Source: Roseateles sp. YR242 (lineage in GTDB: Bacteria; Pseudomonadota; Gammaproteobacteria; Burkholderiales; Burkholderiaceae_C). From it: 64,000 nt of DNA. This document shows positions 16,727 to 25,512 of the stretch, piece by piece. The notes below the pieces were generated by a model. The model searched no databases, was not told where the DNA came from, and worked only from the letters and a program-made list of their open reading frames with translations. Within the stretch, counting starts at the first letter, position 1, and every line of letters starts with the position of its first letter. The stretch is taken from positions 160,029 to 224,028 of the forward strand of contig NZ_FOAV01000010.1 in assembly GCF_900109745.1 (NCBI RefSeq), read 5' to 3'. The position numbers and the translations under genes were made by a program.

Positions 16727-19700
16727 ATGAACCTGACCGAACTGTTCATCCGGCGGCCCGTCATGACGGTGCTGCTGAACATTGCCCTGGTGATCGGCGG
16801 CCTCGCCGCCTGGAGCAAGATCCCGGTGGCCGCGCTGCCAAGCTTCAACACGCCCATCATCAACGTGCAGGCCACGCTGCCGGGCGCGAGCCCGGAGACC
16901 ATGGCCTCCTCGGTGGCCCTGCCGCTGGAGAAGCAGTTCTCCACCATTGCCGGCATCACCACCATCTCCTCCACCAACACGCTGGGCAACAGCTCGCTCA
17001 CGCTGGAGTTCGACCCCTCGCGGGACATTGACGCCGCCGCCGTGGACGTCCAGGCCGCGCTGTTCCGCTCCCTGCGCGCCCTGCCCACCGAGATGACCAC
17101 CCCGCCTTCCTACCGGAAGGTGAACCCGGCCGATGCGCCAGTGCTGCTGGTGGCGCTCACCTCGCCGTCGATCAACCTCTCCGAGCTGAACGACTTTGCC
17201 GAGAACCTGATCACGCCCAGCCTGTCCACCATCGATGGCGTGGCACAGGTGTCCATCTTCGGCCAGAAGCGTTATGCGGTGCGCATCAAGGCACGCAACG
17301 AGCTGCTGCAGCAGCGCAACATCACGCTCGACGAACTGCAGGCCGCCGTCAAGGGCGCCAATGCCAATACCCCCGTGGGCACGCTGGACGGCTCTCGTCA
17401 GACCCTGACCATCCAGGCCAACAAGCAGCTGCGTGACGCCCAGGCCTTCGGCAACATCGTGGTGGCGACCCGCAACGGCGCGCCGGTCTTCCTGCGGGAA
17501 GTGGCGGATGTGCAGGACAGCTTCGAGACCATCAAGTCCTTCTCCAACTTCAACGGCGAGCGCTCCATCGTGCTGGCCGTGCAACGCCAGCCCGACGCCA
17601 ACACCGTCAAGGTGGTCGATGCCGTGAAGGACATGCTGCCGCGCTTTGCCGCGCAGCTGCCGGCATCGGTGAAGATGAGCACCCTGAATGACCGCTCGGT
17701 CTCCATCCGGGAGTCCCTGCATGACGTCTATTTCACGCTGCTGCTGACCGTCGCCCTCGTGGTGATGGTGATCTACCTGTTCCTGCGCCGCCTCGTGGCG
17801 ACGATGATCCCCACGCTCTCGCTGCCCATCTCGCTGATCGGCGCGCTGACACTGCTCTACGCGCTGGGCTACAGCCTGGACAACATCTCGCTGCTGGGCA
17901 TCACGCTGGCCGTCGGCCTGGTGGTGGATGACGCCATCGTGATGCTGGAGAACATCGTCCGGCACGTGGAGGACGGCATGGCGCCGTTCGAGGCCGCCAT
18001 CCGGGGCGCGCGGGAGATGGCCTTCACCATTCTGTCCATCTCCATCTCTCTGGTGGCGGTGCTGATCCCCATCTTCTTCATGCCGGGCGTGATCGGCCTG
18101 CTGTTCCACGAATTCGCCGTGGTGGTGTCGCTCTCCATCCTGGTCTCGGCCGTGGTCTCGCTCACGCTGGTGCCCATGCTGTGCAGCCGGTTCCTCAGCC
18201 ATCACCATGAGGCCAAGGAAAACGCGCTGGGCCGCACCTTCGAGGCCGGCTTCACCGCCGTGGTCAATTTCTACACCCGCACGCTGGACTGGGCCCTGCT
18301 GCACCGCTGGGTGGTCGGCGTGGTGGCCATCCTGAGCTTCGTGGCCAGCGCCTGGCTCTACATCACCATTCCCAAGGGCTTCTTCCCGGAAGAGGACATC
18401 GGCCAGATCCAGGCCAGCACCGAAGCGGCCGAAGACATCTCCTTCGCCGCCATGACGGTGCTGCAGGAACGTGTAGCCGAGATCGTGAAGAACGACCCGT
18501 CGGTGGCCAGCGTCTCGGCCGCCGTGGGCGGCGGCGGGGGCGGTGGTCAGGTCAACACCGGCCGCCTGTTCATCAACCTCAAGGCCCGGGCGGACCGCCC
18601 GGCGATGCCGCAGGTGCTGGAGAACCTGCGCAAGAGCCTGCGTGCCGTCCCTGGCATCGCGGTCTACCTGCGCCCGGTGCAGAACCTTCAGCTCGGTGGG
18701 CGCCAGTCCAAGAGCCGCTACCAGTTCACGCTGCAGTCGGTCAGCGCCGGCGAGCTCAACACCTGGGCCGAGAAGCTGCAGGACAAGCTGCGCAACGACA
18801 CCATCTTCCGAGACGTGACCAGCGACTCGCAACTGCGGGGCCTGCAGGCCAACCTGGTGATCGACCGTGAACGCGCCACCCTGCTGGGCGTGCAGATGCA
18901 GGACCTGCGCAATGCGCTCTACAGCGCCTTCGGCGAGCGCCAGGTCTCCAGCATCTACGCCGAGAGCAACACCTACCAGGTGATCCTGGAGGCTACCGAC
19001 GGGGACCGTCTCAGCGAGGACGCCTTCGACAAGATCTACCTGCGCGGCAAGAACAGCACCATGGTGCCGCTGACGGCGTTTGCGAGCGTGCGTCGGGAGC
19101 TTGGCCCCACGGCGGTCAACCACCAGGGCCAGTTGCAGGCCGTCACGCTCAGCTTCAACCTGGCGCCGGATGTGCCGCTGGGCCAGGCCACCGGCCGCGT
19201 CGACACCTACACCAAGGAGATCGGCCTGCCATCCACCATCATCACCAGCTATGGCGGTGACGCTGCCGTGTTCAAGGACTCGCAGGGCGGGCAGCTGATG
19301 CTGATCCTGCTGGCCGTGGCGGTGATCTATGTGCTGCTGGGCGTGCTGTACGAGAGCTACATCCACCCCCTCACCATCCTGGCCGGCCTGCCATCGGCCG
19401 CCGTGGGCGCGCTGCTCACGCTGCAGCTTGCGGGCATGGAGCTCACCGTGATTGCCACCATCGGCATCCTGATGCTGGTGGGCATCGTGAAGAAGAACGC
19501 CATCATGATGATCGACTTCGCCCTCGATGCCCAGCGCAACGGCGGCATGACGCCCGCCGAAGCAATCCGCGAGGCCTGCATCCTGCGTTTCCGTCCCATC
19601 ATGATGACCACGCTGGCCGCGCTGATGGGCGCACTGCCCATCGCGCTGGGGCTGGGCGCCGGTGCCGAGTTGCGCCAGCCGCTGGGCCTGGCGGTGGTGG

Positions 19701-19843
19701 GGGGCCTGATCCTGTCCCAGGCCGTGACGCTCTACATCACGCCGGTGATCTACCTGGCGCTGGACCGCTTCAGCGGCACTGGTCCGGACACCCGTGAAGT
19801 GGCACCCACACGGCTCACCGAGCATCCGGCCCACGCGGACTGA
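16727..19843 (+). CDS. RND efflux pump, inner-membrane subunit (AcrB/MdtB-like)
   Basis: 1038 residues, with AAGGGG before the ATG at 16727. It begins with the typical MNLTELFIRRPVMTVLLN and has the duplicated RND architecture: one helix, a large periplasmic loop, five helices, then the same again. TM4 carries the proton-relay aspartates in GLVVDDAIVMLENI. Residues 600-620 include a Gly-rich run (VGGGGGGGQVN) in the second porter region. It expels drugs or other amphipathic molecules using the proton gradient. No TolC homologue is encoded next to it. The first of three tandem unknown genes begins only 34 bp downstream. Confidence 0.93.
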   Translation: MNLTELFIRRPVMTVLLNIALVIGGLAAWSKIPVAALPSFNTPIINVQATLPGASPETMASSVALPLEKQFSTIAGITTISSTNTLGNSSLTLEFDPSRDIDAAAVDVQAALFRSLRALPTEMTTPPSYRKVNPADAPVLLVALTSPSINLSELNDFAENLITPSLSTIDGVAQVSIFGQKRYAVRIKARNELLQQRNITLDELQAAVKGANANTPVGTLDGSRQTLTIQANKQLRDAQAFGNIVVATRNGAPVFLREVADVQDSFETIKSFSNFNGERSIVLAVQRQPDANTVKVVDAVKDMLPRFAAQLPASVKMSTLNDRSVSIRESLHDVYFTLLLTVALVVMVIYLFLRRLVATMIPTLSLPISLIGALTLLYALGYSLDNISLLGITLAVGLVVDDAIVMLENIVRHVEDGMAPFEAAIRGAREMAFTILSISISLVAVLIPIFFMPGVIGLLFHEFAVVVSLSILVSAVVSLTLVPMLCSRFLSHHHEAKENALGRTFEAGFTAVVNFYTRTLDWALLHRWVVGVVAILSFVASAWLYITIPKGFFPEEDIGQIQASTEAAEDISFAAMTVLQERVAEIVKNDPSVASVSAAVGGGGGGGQVNTGRLFINLKARADRPAMPQVLENLRKSLRAVPGIAVYLRPVQNLQLGGRQSKSRYQFTLQSVSAGELNTWAEKLQDKLRNDTIFRDVTSDSQLRGLQANLVIDRERATLLGVQMQDLRNALYSAFGERQVSSIYAESNTYQVILEATDGDRLSEDAFDKIYLRGKNSTMVPLTAFASVRRELGPTAVNHQGQLQAVTLSFNLAPDVPLGQATGRVDTYTKEIGLPSTIITSYGGDAAVFKDSQGGQLMLILLAVAVIYVLLGVLYESYIHPLTILAGLPSAAVGALLTLQLAGMELTVIATIGILMLVGIVKKNAIMMIDFALDAQRNGGMTPAEAIREACILRFRPIMMTTLAALMGALPIALGLGAGAELRQPLGLAVVGGLILSQAVTLYITPVIYLALDRFSGTGPDTREVAPTRLTEHPAHAD

Positions 19844-19854
19844 CGAACCCGCAA

Positions 19855-19883
19855 AGGCATGGCGTCACTGAGGCGCCATGCCT
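19855..19883 (+). promoter_or_regulatory. Hairpin that buries the start codon of the first tandem paralogue
   Basis: AGGCATGGCG (19855-19864) and CGCCATGCCT (19874-19883) form a perfect 10-bp stem with the loop TCACTGAGG. The start codon ATG (19878-19880) lies inside the right arm and the GAGG ribosome-binding site in the loop. In mRNA this would hinder initiation unless it is melted or bound. Confidence 0.6.
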
Positions 19884-22601
19884 CTGGATCAGCTCTTCTC
19901 TGCCAACTTTCTGCGCGGCGGCCCGTTGGCCGGGGAGGCCGTTGAAGAGACGACGACCTCATCCTGCGCCGCCACGTCGGCCTCTGGCGCGCCGGTACGC
20001 TACGTGGCATCACACCACGGAACGCCTGAGCAGTTCATCACCGGGCCGGACGCTCCGGCCTTTGCCGGCCAGGTCAAGGCCGTGATCCGCCAGCTTTGCA
20101 CACTGGCCCGGGCGCATCGCGGTGAGCTGGATGAGCGCCGTGTCTGTGGCGCACTCTCCAGGTTGGAAGCCGACATCCTTGGTTGCGATCCGCGCACAGG
20201 CGAGAACCATCGGTTCGGGACACGGGCCGATTCGATCTATGGTCCGGTCAAGGCGTTGCTCGACAGCATCGGCGTGGCCATGGCGAACGAGGAACTTCCC
20301 CTGTCCACCCGGATGCTCGCACTTCGCGAGTTGGCACAGGAGGTGAACGTCTGCCCCGATGGCATCCTGACGCATCTGAATCAATGCCTGAGATCCATCG
20401 ACCGCCACCACAGCGGCTTGCTGGACGCGGCCCTCCGGATCAGCGACGCGCTGATGGACGAAGCGATCCTGACCATCGTCAATCTGCGGCATGCGGCTGA
20501 GCTCCGGAAACACCCTGGCGACCAGGTGCACTACGTCAACGGCCTGAAGCAAGTGATCTTCCCCGAGATCGGCCGACGGAGGCCGCCGGACCGCATCGCC
20601 AAGTTCCCCTCCCCCGAGGCACTGGAGAGCTGCCGGCGAGCCATCAACCGCATTCACGAGCCATCGACGCTGGCCCTGGCGCTCGCCAACCACGTGGCGG
20701 ACCGGTTCCAGACCGAAGTCATCAAGCACGTGAATCAACCCCTCGCGGATCTGCGACGTGGCTTTTCGTTGGACGAAACCGCGCGCAAGCACGTGCTGGA
20801 CGTCATCGAAAACCTGGCGCCGGAGTTTGGCAACCTGGACATGAGCCTCTTCATGGATTGGAAGGAGACGGATGGGCACTACCTGGCCCGACTGCACAAC
20901 AATTCGACGCTGCTGGCACGCCACCTGTTCGACGCCCTGAAGCGGCTCGGTGTGTTCCGGGATGACATCCACGGCTCAGCCGCCATTCGGCTGCAGCGGG
21001 CCGGCGAAGGTCGAGGAACAATCTGGCTGCAGGCTCTGGGGCAGAACCTGACCTGGGTCCAAGAGGCTTCGCATCCGCGCGGACTACGCATCGCCGACCT
21101 CACCGCGCCCCATTTCGATTTCCTGCGCACCGATCCACAACCCGTTGCGAACACGATTGTGGAACTGTTCCACAACAAGAAATCGATGAAGGTCGACCTC
21201 CGACATCTGGCGCAAACCGCCCTCGAGAACGCTTGGCCGGAGGAATTGCCGGCATTCCCCGCCGAATTCCTGCGCGACCTGGACACCACACGTCTGCTGG
21301 TGAGGCGCATGGATCCCGAGCCCCTGCAGGAATGGCTGACAAGCAAGAGCGCAACATTCAGACCCATTCATCACCATTGGCTCCAGGAGGTCCTGGTGAC
21401 CGAAGGGCGTGCGGACGCGCTGCGCCTGGACGCCCTGCAGGACTGGGCACCCTTCACCATCCCGAGGACCTCACCCCACCTGTGGCGGCTGGCTGCCAAC
21501 GTGGACAACGAGCAGATGCTGTCGCATGTCGGCAGGCTGCTGATTCACGTCGCCGAGAAGGCCAGGGCGAATGGTGCCGGGGATTCCCGAGACACCACCG
21601 GTGCGAGATGGCTACTGTCTTGCTTCCTCGCTGAACATGACAATCAGGATCCTCCCCTCCACACCTTGCTGGTCGAACGGCCCCAGCGCGTCAAGACCGC
21701 CCTGGGGGTGATGGTCGAGGCCTATGGGAAGCAATTGCTGTCCCGGTTCGAACTCCTGACCCTGCTTAGAGGCAACAGGTCTGACGATCTCCTGGACCTT
21801 CCCTCGCCACTGGCCCTGTCCGTTCGCCTGTCCCAACTGTCGTCAAAAGATGCACTGATTAACTACGTGGCAATGTTGAATGAAGCGGATGTCACGCTCG
21901 ATCTGACTTCGAACGAACTGCTGGGCTTTTTCCGCGAAGGCTTGGCCCCCGTCACCTTTGCGTTCGATCCCCCGGAAGCCATGGGCCCCTCGGTCCTGAT
22001 GCACACATTCCTCAAGTGGCTGCAACAAAAACGGATTCAGCCGACCGATTGGATGAAGTTGATGACCCTGCCGCATGTACACGAAGTCGGCGAATCTCCC
22101 AATTTTGTCGCCCGCAAACTCTGCGCGGCGAACCCCCAGACCCTCAGCGACTATCTCCATACGGTCCGCACGGCCCTTTCGTCCGGGCGTATCAGCAGGC
22201 TGCAATTGCTCACCCTCCTGCAGAGCCGGTATCCGGGCCACCCCGAGGTCCCCACGCTGGCCCAACACCTGGTCACCGACCTGGATGCCGACCTGCCGCA
22301 TTCTTCCGCACGGTTGCAGAACTTCCTGACCACTCTGGTGGAGCTCTCGATGCTCGGCCTGATCACGCGCCATGAGTTGCGTTATCTCCTGCTGGAGCCC
22401 GACAGCGCACCCCAAGGCCGCCCTTGCTGGGTATCGGATGGCCAGCTCCCGGCGCAAGTTTCGCGACGCAGAATGGTGGAAGATTGCCTCGATGTGCTGC
22501 ACGGTACTGGCGAACTGACCGAGGCAGATGTCCGGGAGGTGCTCCGCGGTACGACAGCCCGCGCCGTTGAAGGCGCGGAACGCTCAGCGAGCGCCGATTG
22601 A
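19878..22601 (+). CDS. Tandem paralogue 1: ~900-residue protein of unknown function, candidate effector
   Basis: 907 residues, no recognised catalytic family, no signal peptide or membrane helix; predominantly helical. It shares with the next two genes an N-terminal LFSxxFLxG, a Ser/Thr-rich stretch (residues 24-40), HGTPEQF (47-53), the motif VCPDGILTHLNQCL (Cys159, Asp161), GDQVHYVNGLKQVIFPEIG, and IHHHWLQEVLVT in the middle. Later segments look like repeated helical pairs. The Ser/Thr-rich start suits a type III secretion signal. The Cys-x-Asp motif and following helices resemble the NEL ubiquitin-ligase domain, but this is only a visual match. It lies 34 bp after the RND pump gene and may be co-transcribed. 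It is the most divergent of the three copies. Confidence 0.7.
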   Translation: MPLDQLFSANFLRGGPLAGEAVEETTTSSCAATSASGAPVRYVASHHGTPEQFITGPDAPAFAGQVKAVIRQLCTLARAHRGELDERRVCGALSRLEADILGCDPRTGENHRFGTRADSIYGPVKALLDSIGVAMANEELPLSTRMLALRELAQEVNVCPDGILTHLNQCLRSIDRHHSGLLDAALRISDALMDEAILTIVNLRHAAELRKHPGDQVHYVNGLKQVIFPEIGRRRPPDRIAKFPSPEALESCRRAINRIHEPSTLALALANHVADRFQTEVIKHVNQPLADLRRGFSLDETARKHVLDVIENLAPEFGNLDMSLFMDWKETDGHYLARLHNNSTLLARHLFDALKRLGVFRDDIHGSAAIRLQRAGEGRGTIWLQALGQNLTWVQEASHPRGLRIADLTAPHFDFLRTDPQPVANTIVELFHNKKSMKVDLRHLAQTALENAWPEELPAFPAEFLRDLDTTRLLVRRMDPEPLQEWLTSKSATFRPIHHHWLQEVLVTEGRADALRLDALQDWAPFTIPRTSPHLWRLAANVDNEQMLSHVGRLLIHVAEKARANGAGDSRDTTGARWLLSCFLAEHDNQDPPLHTLLVERPQRVKTALGVMVEAYGKQLLSRFELLTLLRGNRSDDLLDLPSPLALSVRLSQLSSKDALINYVAMLNEADVTLDLTSNELLGFFREGLAPVTFAFDPPEAMGPSVLMHTFLKWLQQKRIQPTDWMKLMTLPHVHEVGESPNFVARKLCAANPQTLSDYLHTVRTALSSGRISRLQLLTLLQSRYPGHPEVPTLAQHLVTDLDADLPHSSARLQNFLTTLVELSMLGLITRHELRYLLLEPDSAPQGRPCWVSDGQLPAQVSRRRMVEDCLDVLHGTGELTEADVREVLRGTTARAVEGAERSASAD

Positions 22602-22648
22602 TACCAGCGAGACACCGCACGGACCGCCCCCCTCGTGAACCCTCGCGA

Positions 22649-22673
22649 GCATGGTGTCACTGAGGCGCCATGC
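22649..22673 (+). promoter_or_regulatory. Hairpin that buries the start codon of the second tandem paralogue
   Basis: GCATGGTG (22649-22656) pairs with CGCCATGC (22666-22673), including one G-U pair, around the loop TCACTGAGG, identical to the loop before the first paralogue. The ATG (22670-22672) is again in the stem. The third paralogue has lost the pairing and the GAGG (CACTGAAACCCATG). Confidence 0.58.
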
Positions 22674-25441
22674 ATTTTCCCGACCTCTTCTCACGCGACT
22701 TTCTGCGCGGCCCTGTGGACCCGGGGGACGCATTCGTTACGTCGGGGGCGACATCGAGGCCAACATCGAGGCCAACATCGAGGTCTGTTGCGGGCCGCCC
22801 GCCCTCAGAAGAGTCGGTCCGGTTCAATGTCGTTAGACACGGCTCGCCGGAGCAATTTGCGTTGGGCCGGGAATTCATCAGCTTCGCGAATCAGGTCTGG
22901 ACCGTCATCGACAGCCTCCACCAACTGGCTGCTCGGCATCCTCACGAGGTGGATGCCCAACGGATTGGCGAGTCGCTGCGACAGTTCGGGGATTCGATTC
23001 TCACCGTGGATGCGCCCACGGGTCTGAATGAGAGGTTCGGCAGCCAGGCGGGGCAGATCTACAGTACAGGCAAAGCCCTGCTCGATCGCATTGGGTCTGC
23101 AATGGCTGATGAGCGCTTGCCGCTTCCCACTCGCCTGAAAGCACTCCAGTCGCTGGCAGACGACGTGAACGTCTGCGCCGATGGCGCACTGCTCCAACTG
23201 AGCCAGTGCCTTCAGTCCATCGACCGCCGCCACGGTGGCCTCATGAACTCGGCCCTCAGCATCAGCAACGCCCTGATGCAGGAGGCCATGCTGACGGTCA
23301 TCCGGCGCGTCAACGACTTGCCTCACGACGAAATTCACTTCCTGACCGGCGTACAGCAGGTCATATTCCCCAAGCTCGGCAGGGAACCGCCGAACGACAG
23401 TCTCGCCAAGCAGCCGGCCCCCAGCCTCGTCAAGGCATGCCAGAAAGCATTGGATGGCATCCACCTGCCATCGAACCTGGCGCTGGCTTTGGCGGACAGG
23501 GCGCGAAGCAGTCTGGAGGACAGCCTGTCGACGCGCCTGAACTTGCCCGTCGGCCGATTGCACCAGCACTTCGAATTCGACCAAGCAGCACGCGAGGCGC
23601 TGGAGTTCTGTAGGGAGGCGTTGGTGCCGGACTATGGCGAACTGCCGCTGGACGTCCTGATCGACTGGCGGGAGGCCGGGGACCAAACCGTCGCTCGGCT
23701 GCACAACGACTCGATGATGCTGGGCCTGCATTTGCTTCGAGGGTTGGAAAACCTCGGCGTTGTCCAGGAAGCCTGTGAAGCGTCCATCGGCATACCCCTG
23801 GCACCGCTAGCGCCCAGCGTGCGGCCGTATGACACCGCCAAGCTGTTGATACTGGACGGAAGACTGATCTGGGTGGAGCAGCAGGGGCGCCCACGTGCTA
23901 TTTGCATCGACGACTTGCGCGCCTTGCCCAACCAGGACACGCCCCCTGGGTCAGCATGGCCTCAAGGCATCAACCGCCCATCAAGCGGGCTTCGACCTCT
24001 GCTCACGCAGATTGCCATCCAGAACGCCTGGCCAGACGAATTTACGGACGGTTCGTCATCCCTGCTGCTTGATGCCGCACTGGCCGGCCCGTTGATACGC
24101 GGCATGGATGACGTGTCACTGCAGGCATGGCTCAGGCGTGAGGGTCCGAGACTCACGCCCATCCAGCATCACTGGCTGCAGGAAGAACTGGTGACCCAGG
24201 ACCGTTCGGACTTGCTGAGCCTGGCAGCGCTGCGCGAATGGAGCCTGCGCTCGCTTGAGGCCACCAGCCCCGCACTGTGGCATCTCGCCATATCGGTGGG
24301 CAGCGAATCGATCTTGCGCAATGTGGGCCTGGCCCTCATCCAGGTGAGCCGAAATGCCCGGACGCAAGACCACGTCCCTTCGCCCGACGAGACGGGCCCC
24401 GGCACCCCGTCTGTCGCATGGCTGTGCCGTTGCTTCACGAATGATGACAACGGTGCGGACCCCCTGTTTTCCAGGCTCCTTCATGAAAGGCCTGCGCTTG
24501 GTGCGGCCGCACTGGAGATCATGCTGAAGGCTGTAGAGGAGGGCTTGCTGAGCCGCCAGGAACTCCTGAGCCTGGTGACCGGCTGCCGTGAGGGCGACGC
24601 CACCACCCTGGCCATCCGGCTGAGCGAGCGGCCCTCAGCGGAATCGCTGACTTACTACCTTGACCTGCTCGATGTGATCCACAGCCGGATCAGCTTGACC
24701 TCTGAGGAACTGGTTGCATGCTTCTGCGGTCGGATGGACGGTCGCGTCTGCGGCGCCGCGGTGGCGTTCTCGAACCTGGATGGTGACGGGCCCATGCTTC
24801 TCATGCGCAAGCTCAGTTCGTGGCTGCAACAGAAGCGTCTCCAGCCAGCCCATTGGATGGACCTGATGATCATCCCGACGCCGCCCACCGTTGTCGTGGC
24901 GCCCACAGATGTGGCGGCGCCCCACAACATGCTGGCCCTGAGAATGACAATTGTCGAACCCAAGGCTCTGCAACTCTACCTGACGATCGCCGCCGACAAC
25001 TTCAAGGCGGGTCTGATCGACGGGGACGAGATCCGTGCCCTGTTGCTGGCGCGTGGGAACGATGTCAGGGACGTGCCGACGCTTCCCAGCTATCTGACCT
25101 CGAACTGGAACTTTCCGGGGGCGGACCTGGCACCCGCCACGAGACGGCTGCAGCTGTTCATGGACACCTTGCTGGAACTTTCCCGGCATGGGCGGTTCAC
25201 CTCACTAGACCTGCTAGATCTGCTGGCCGAGCCAAAAACCCTGTTGCACCGCCCCTGGGGCGAAATTCGCACCATGGCCCCGCATGACGGCCGCAGAAAT
25301 GCGGTGGAAGCTGGCTTTGCCTCACTGATACGCAGTGGCGCACTGACCGAACAACAGGCCGAACTGCTGCTGCAAGACGAGGATCCCCGCCACCACGTTC
25401 CCGACACGGCGCCAGCGCAACAGCCAGCCCGCCCCACATAG
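22670..25441 (+). CDS. Tandem paralogue 2: ~900-residue protein of unknown function, candidate effector
   Basis: 923 residues, same family as the flanking genes and closest to the third. The N-terminus has LFSRDFLRG, then a Thr-Ser-Arg-Pro run (TSRPTSRPTSRS, residues 28-39) made by a 12-bp tandem repeat, then RHGSPEQFAL. The shared core is NVCADGALLQLSQCLQSIDR (Cys169, Asp171), followed about 50 residues on by DEIHFLTGVQQVIFPKLG. The middle holds SLQAWLRREGPRLTPIQHHW. DNA for residues ~445-530 is almost identical to paralogue 3 although the genes differ elsewhere. No enzyme family is recognised. A role as a secreted effector is inferred from N-terminal composition, tandem amplification and the NEL-like Cys-x-Asp. 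Confidence 0.7.
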   Translation: MHFPDLFSRDFLRGPVDPGDAFVTSGATSRPTSRPTSRSVAGRPPSEESVRFNVVRHGSPEQFALGREFISFANQVWTVIDSLHQLAARHPHEVDAQRIGESLRQFGDSILTVDAPTGLNERFGSQAGQIYSTGKALLDRIGSAMADERLPLPTRLKALQSLADDVNVCADGALLQLSQCLQSIDRRHGGLMNSALSISNALMQEAMLTVIRRVNDLPHDEIHFLTGVQQVIFPKLGREPPNDSLAKQPAPSLVKACQKALDGIHLPSNLALALADRARSSLEDSLSTRLNLPVGRLHQHFEFDQAAREALEFCREALVPDYGELPLDVLIDWREAGDQTVARLHNDSMMLGLHLLRGLENLGVVQEACEASIGIPLAPLAPSVRPYDTAKLLILDGRLIWVEQQGRPRAICIDDLRALPNQDTPPGSAWPQGINRPSSGLRPLLTQIAIQNAWPDEFTDGSSSLLLDAALAGPLIRGMDDVSLQAWLRREGPRLTPIQHHWLQEELVTQDRSDLLSLAALREWSLRSLEATSPALWHLAISVGSESILRNVGLALIQVSRNARTQDHVPSPDETGPGTPSVAWLCRCFTNDDNGADPLFSRLLHERPALGAAALEIMLKAVEEGLLSRQELLSLVTGCREGDATTLAIRLSERPSAESLTYYLDLLDVIHSRISLTSEELVACFCGRMDGRVCGAAVAFSNLDGDGPMLLMRKLSSWLQQKRLQPAHWMDLMIIPTPPTVVVAPTDVAAPHNMLALRMTIVEPKALQLYLTIAADNFKAGLIDGDEIRALLLARGNDVRDVPTLPSYLTSNWNFPGADLAPATRRLQLFMDTLLELSRHGRFTSLDLLDLLAEPKTLLHRPWGEIRTMAPHDGRRNAVEAGFASLIRSGALTEQQAELLLQDEDPRHHVPDTAPAQQPARPT
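22751..22786 (+). repeat. 12-bp in-frame tandem repeat in paralogue 2
   Basis: ACATCGAGGCCA occurs twice and is followed by a third, partly changed unit ACATCGAGGTCT. It encodes the repeated Ser-Arg-Pro-Thr segment in the putative secretion-signal region. Unit number could vary without breaking the frame. Confidence 0.85.
24001..24255 (+). repeat. Near-identical tract shared with paralogue 3 (copy 1)
   Basis: This 255-bp stretch of paralogue 2 aligns without gaps to 26800-27054 in paralogue 3; bases 24089-24255 (167 bp) are identical including all silent positions. The genes differ freely on both sides, which points to recent gene conversion or recombination. Confidence 0.85.
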
Positions 25442-25447
25442 ACAAGT

Positions 25448-25477
25448 GGCCCGTGCCGTCTTGACACCACACGGGCC
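25448..25477 (+). terminator. Hairpin between paralogues 2 and 3
   Basis: GGCCCGTG (25448-25455) and CACGGGCC (25470-25477) form a perfect 8-bp stem with a 14-base loop 6 bp after the stop of paralogue 2. There is no U-tract. It may be a weak terminator or an RNA-end stabiliser inside a polycistronic mRNA. Confidence 0.4.
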
Positions 25478-25512
25478 GACGAACCCGCGCAAACATCGCG
25501 CCACTGAAACCC

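Noticed and set aside
16520..19834. 1104-residue open frame antisense to the RND pump gene
   Set aside because: It mirrors the plus-strand coding frame, is His/Gln/Gly-rich without domains, and arises from high GC codon bias.
19800..19878. Search for a plant-inducible promoter or hrpII box (TTCG repeats) before the tandem paralogues
   Set aside because: No TTCG-N15/16-TTCG pair was found in the short upstream regions, so type III co-regulation is not supported by sequence here.
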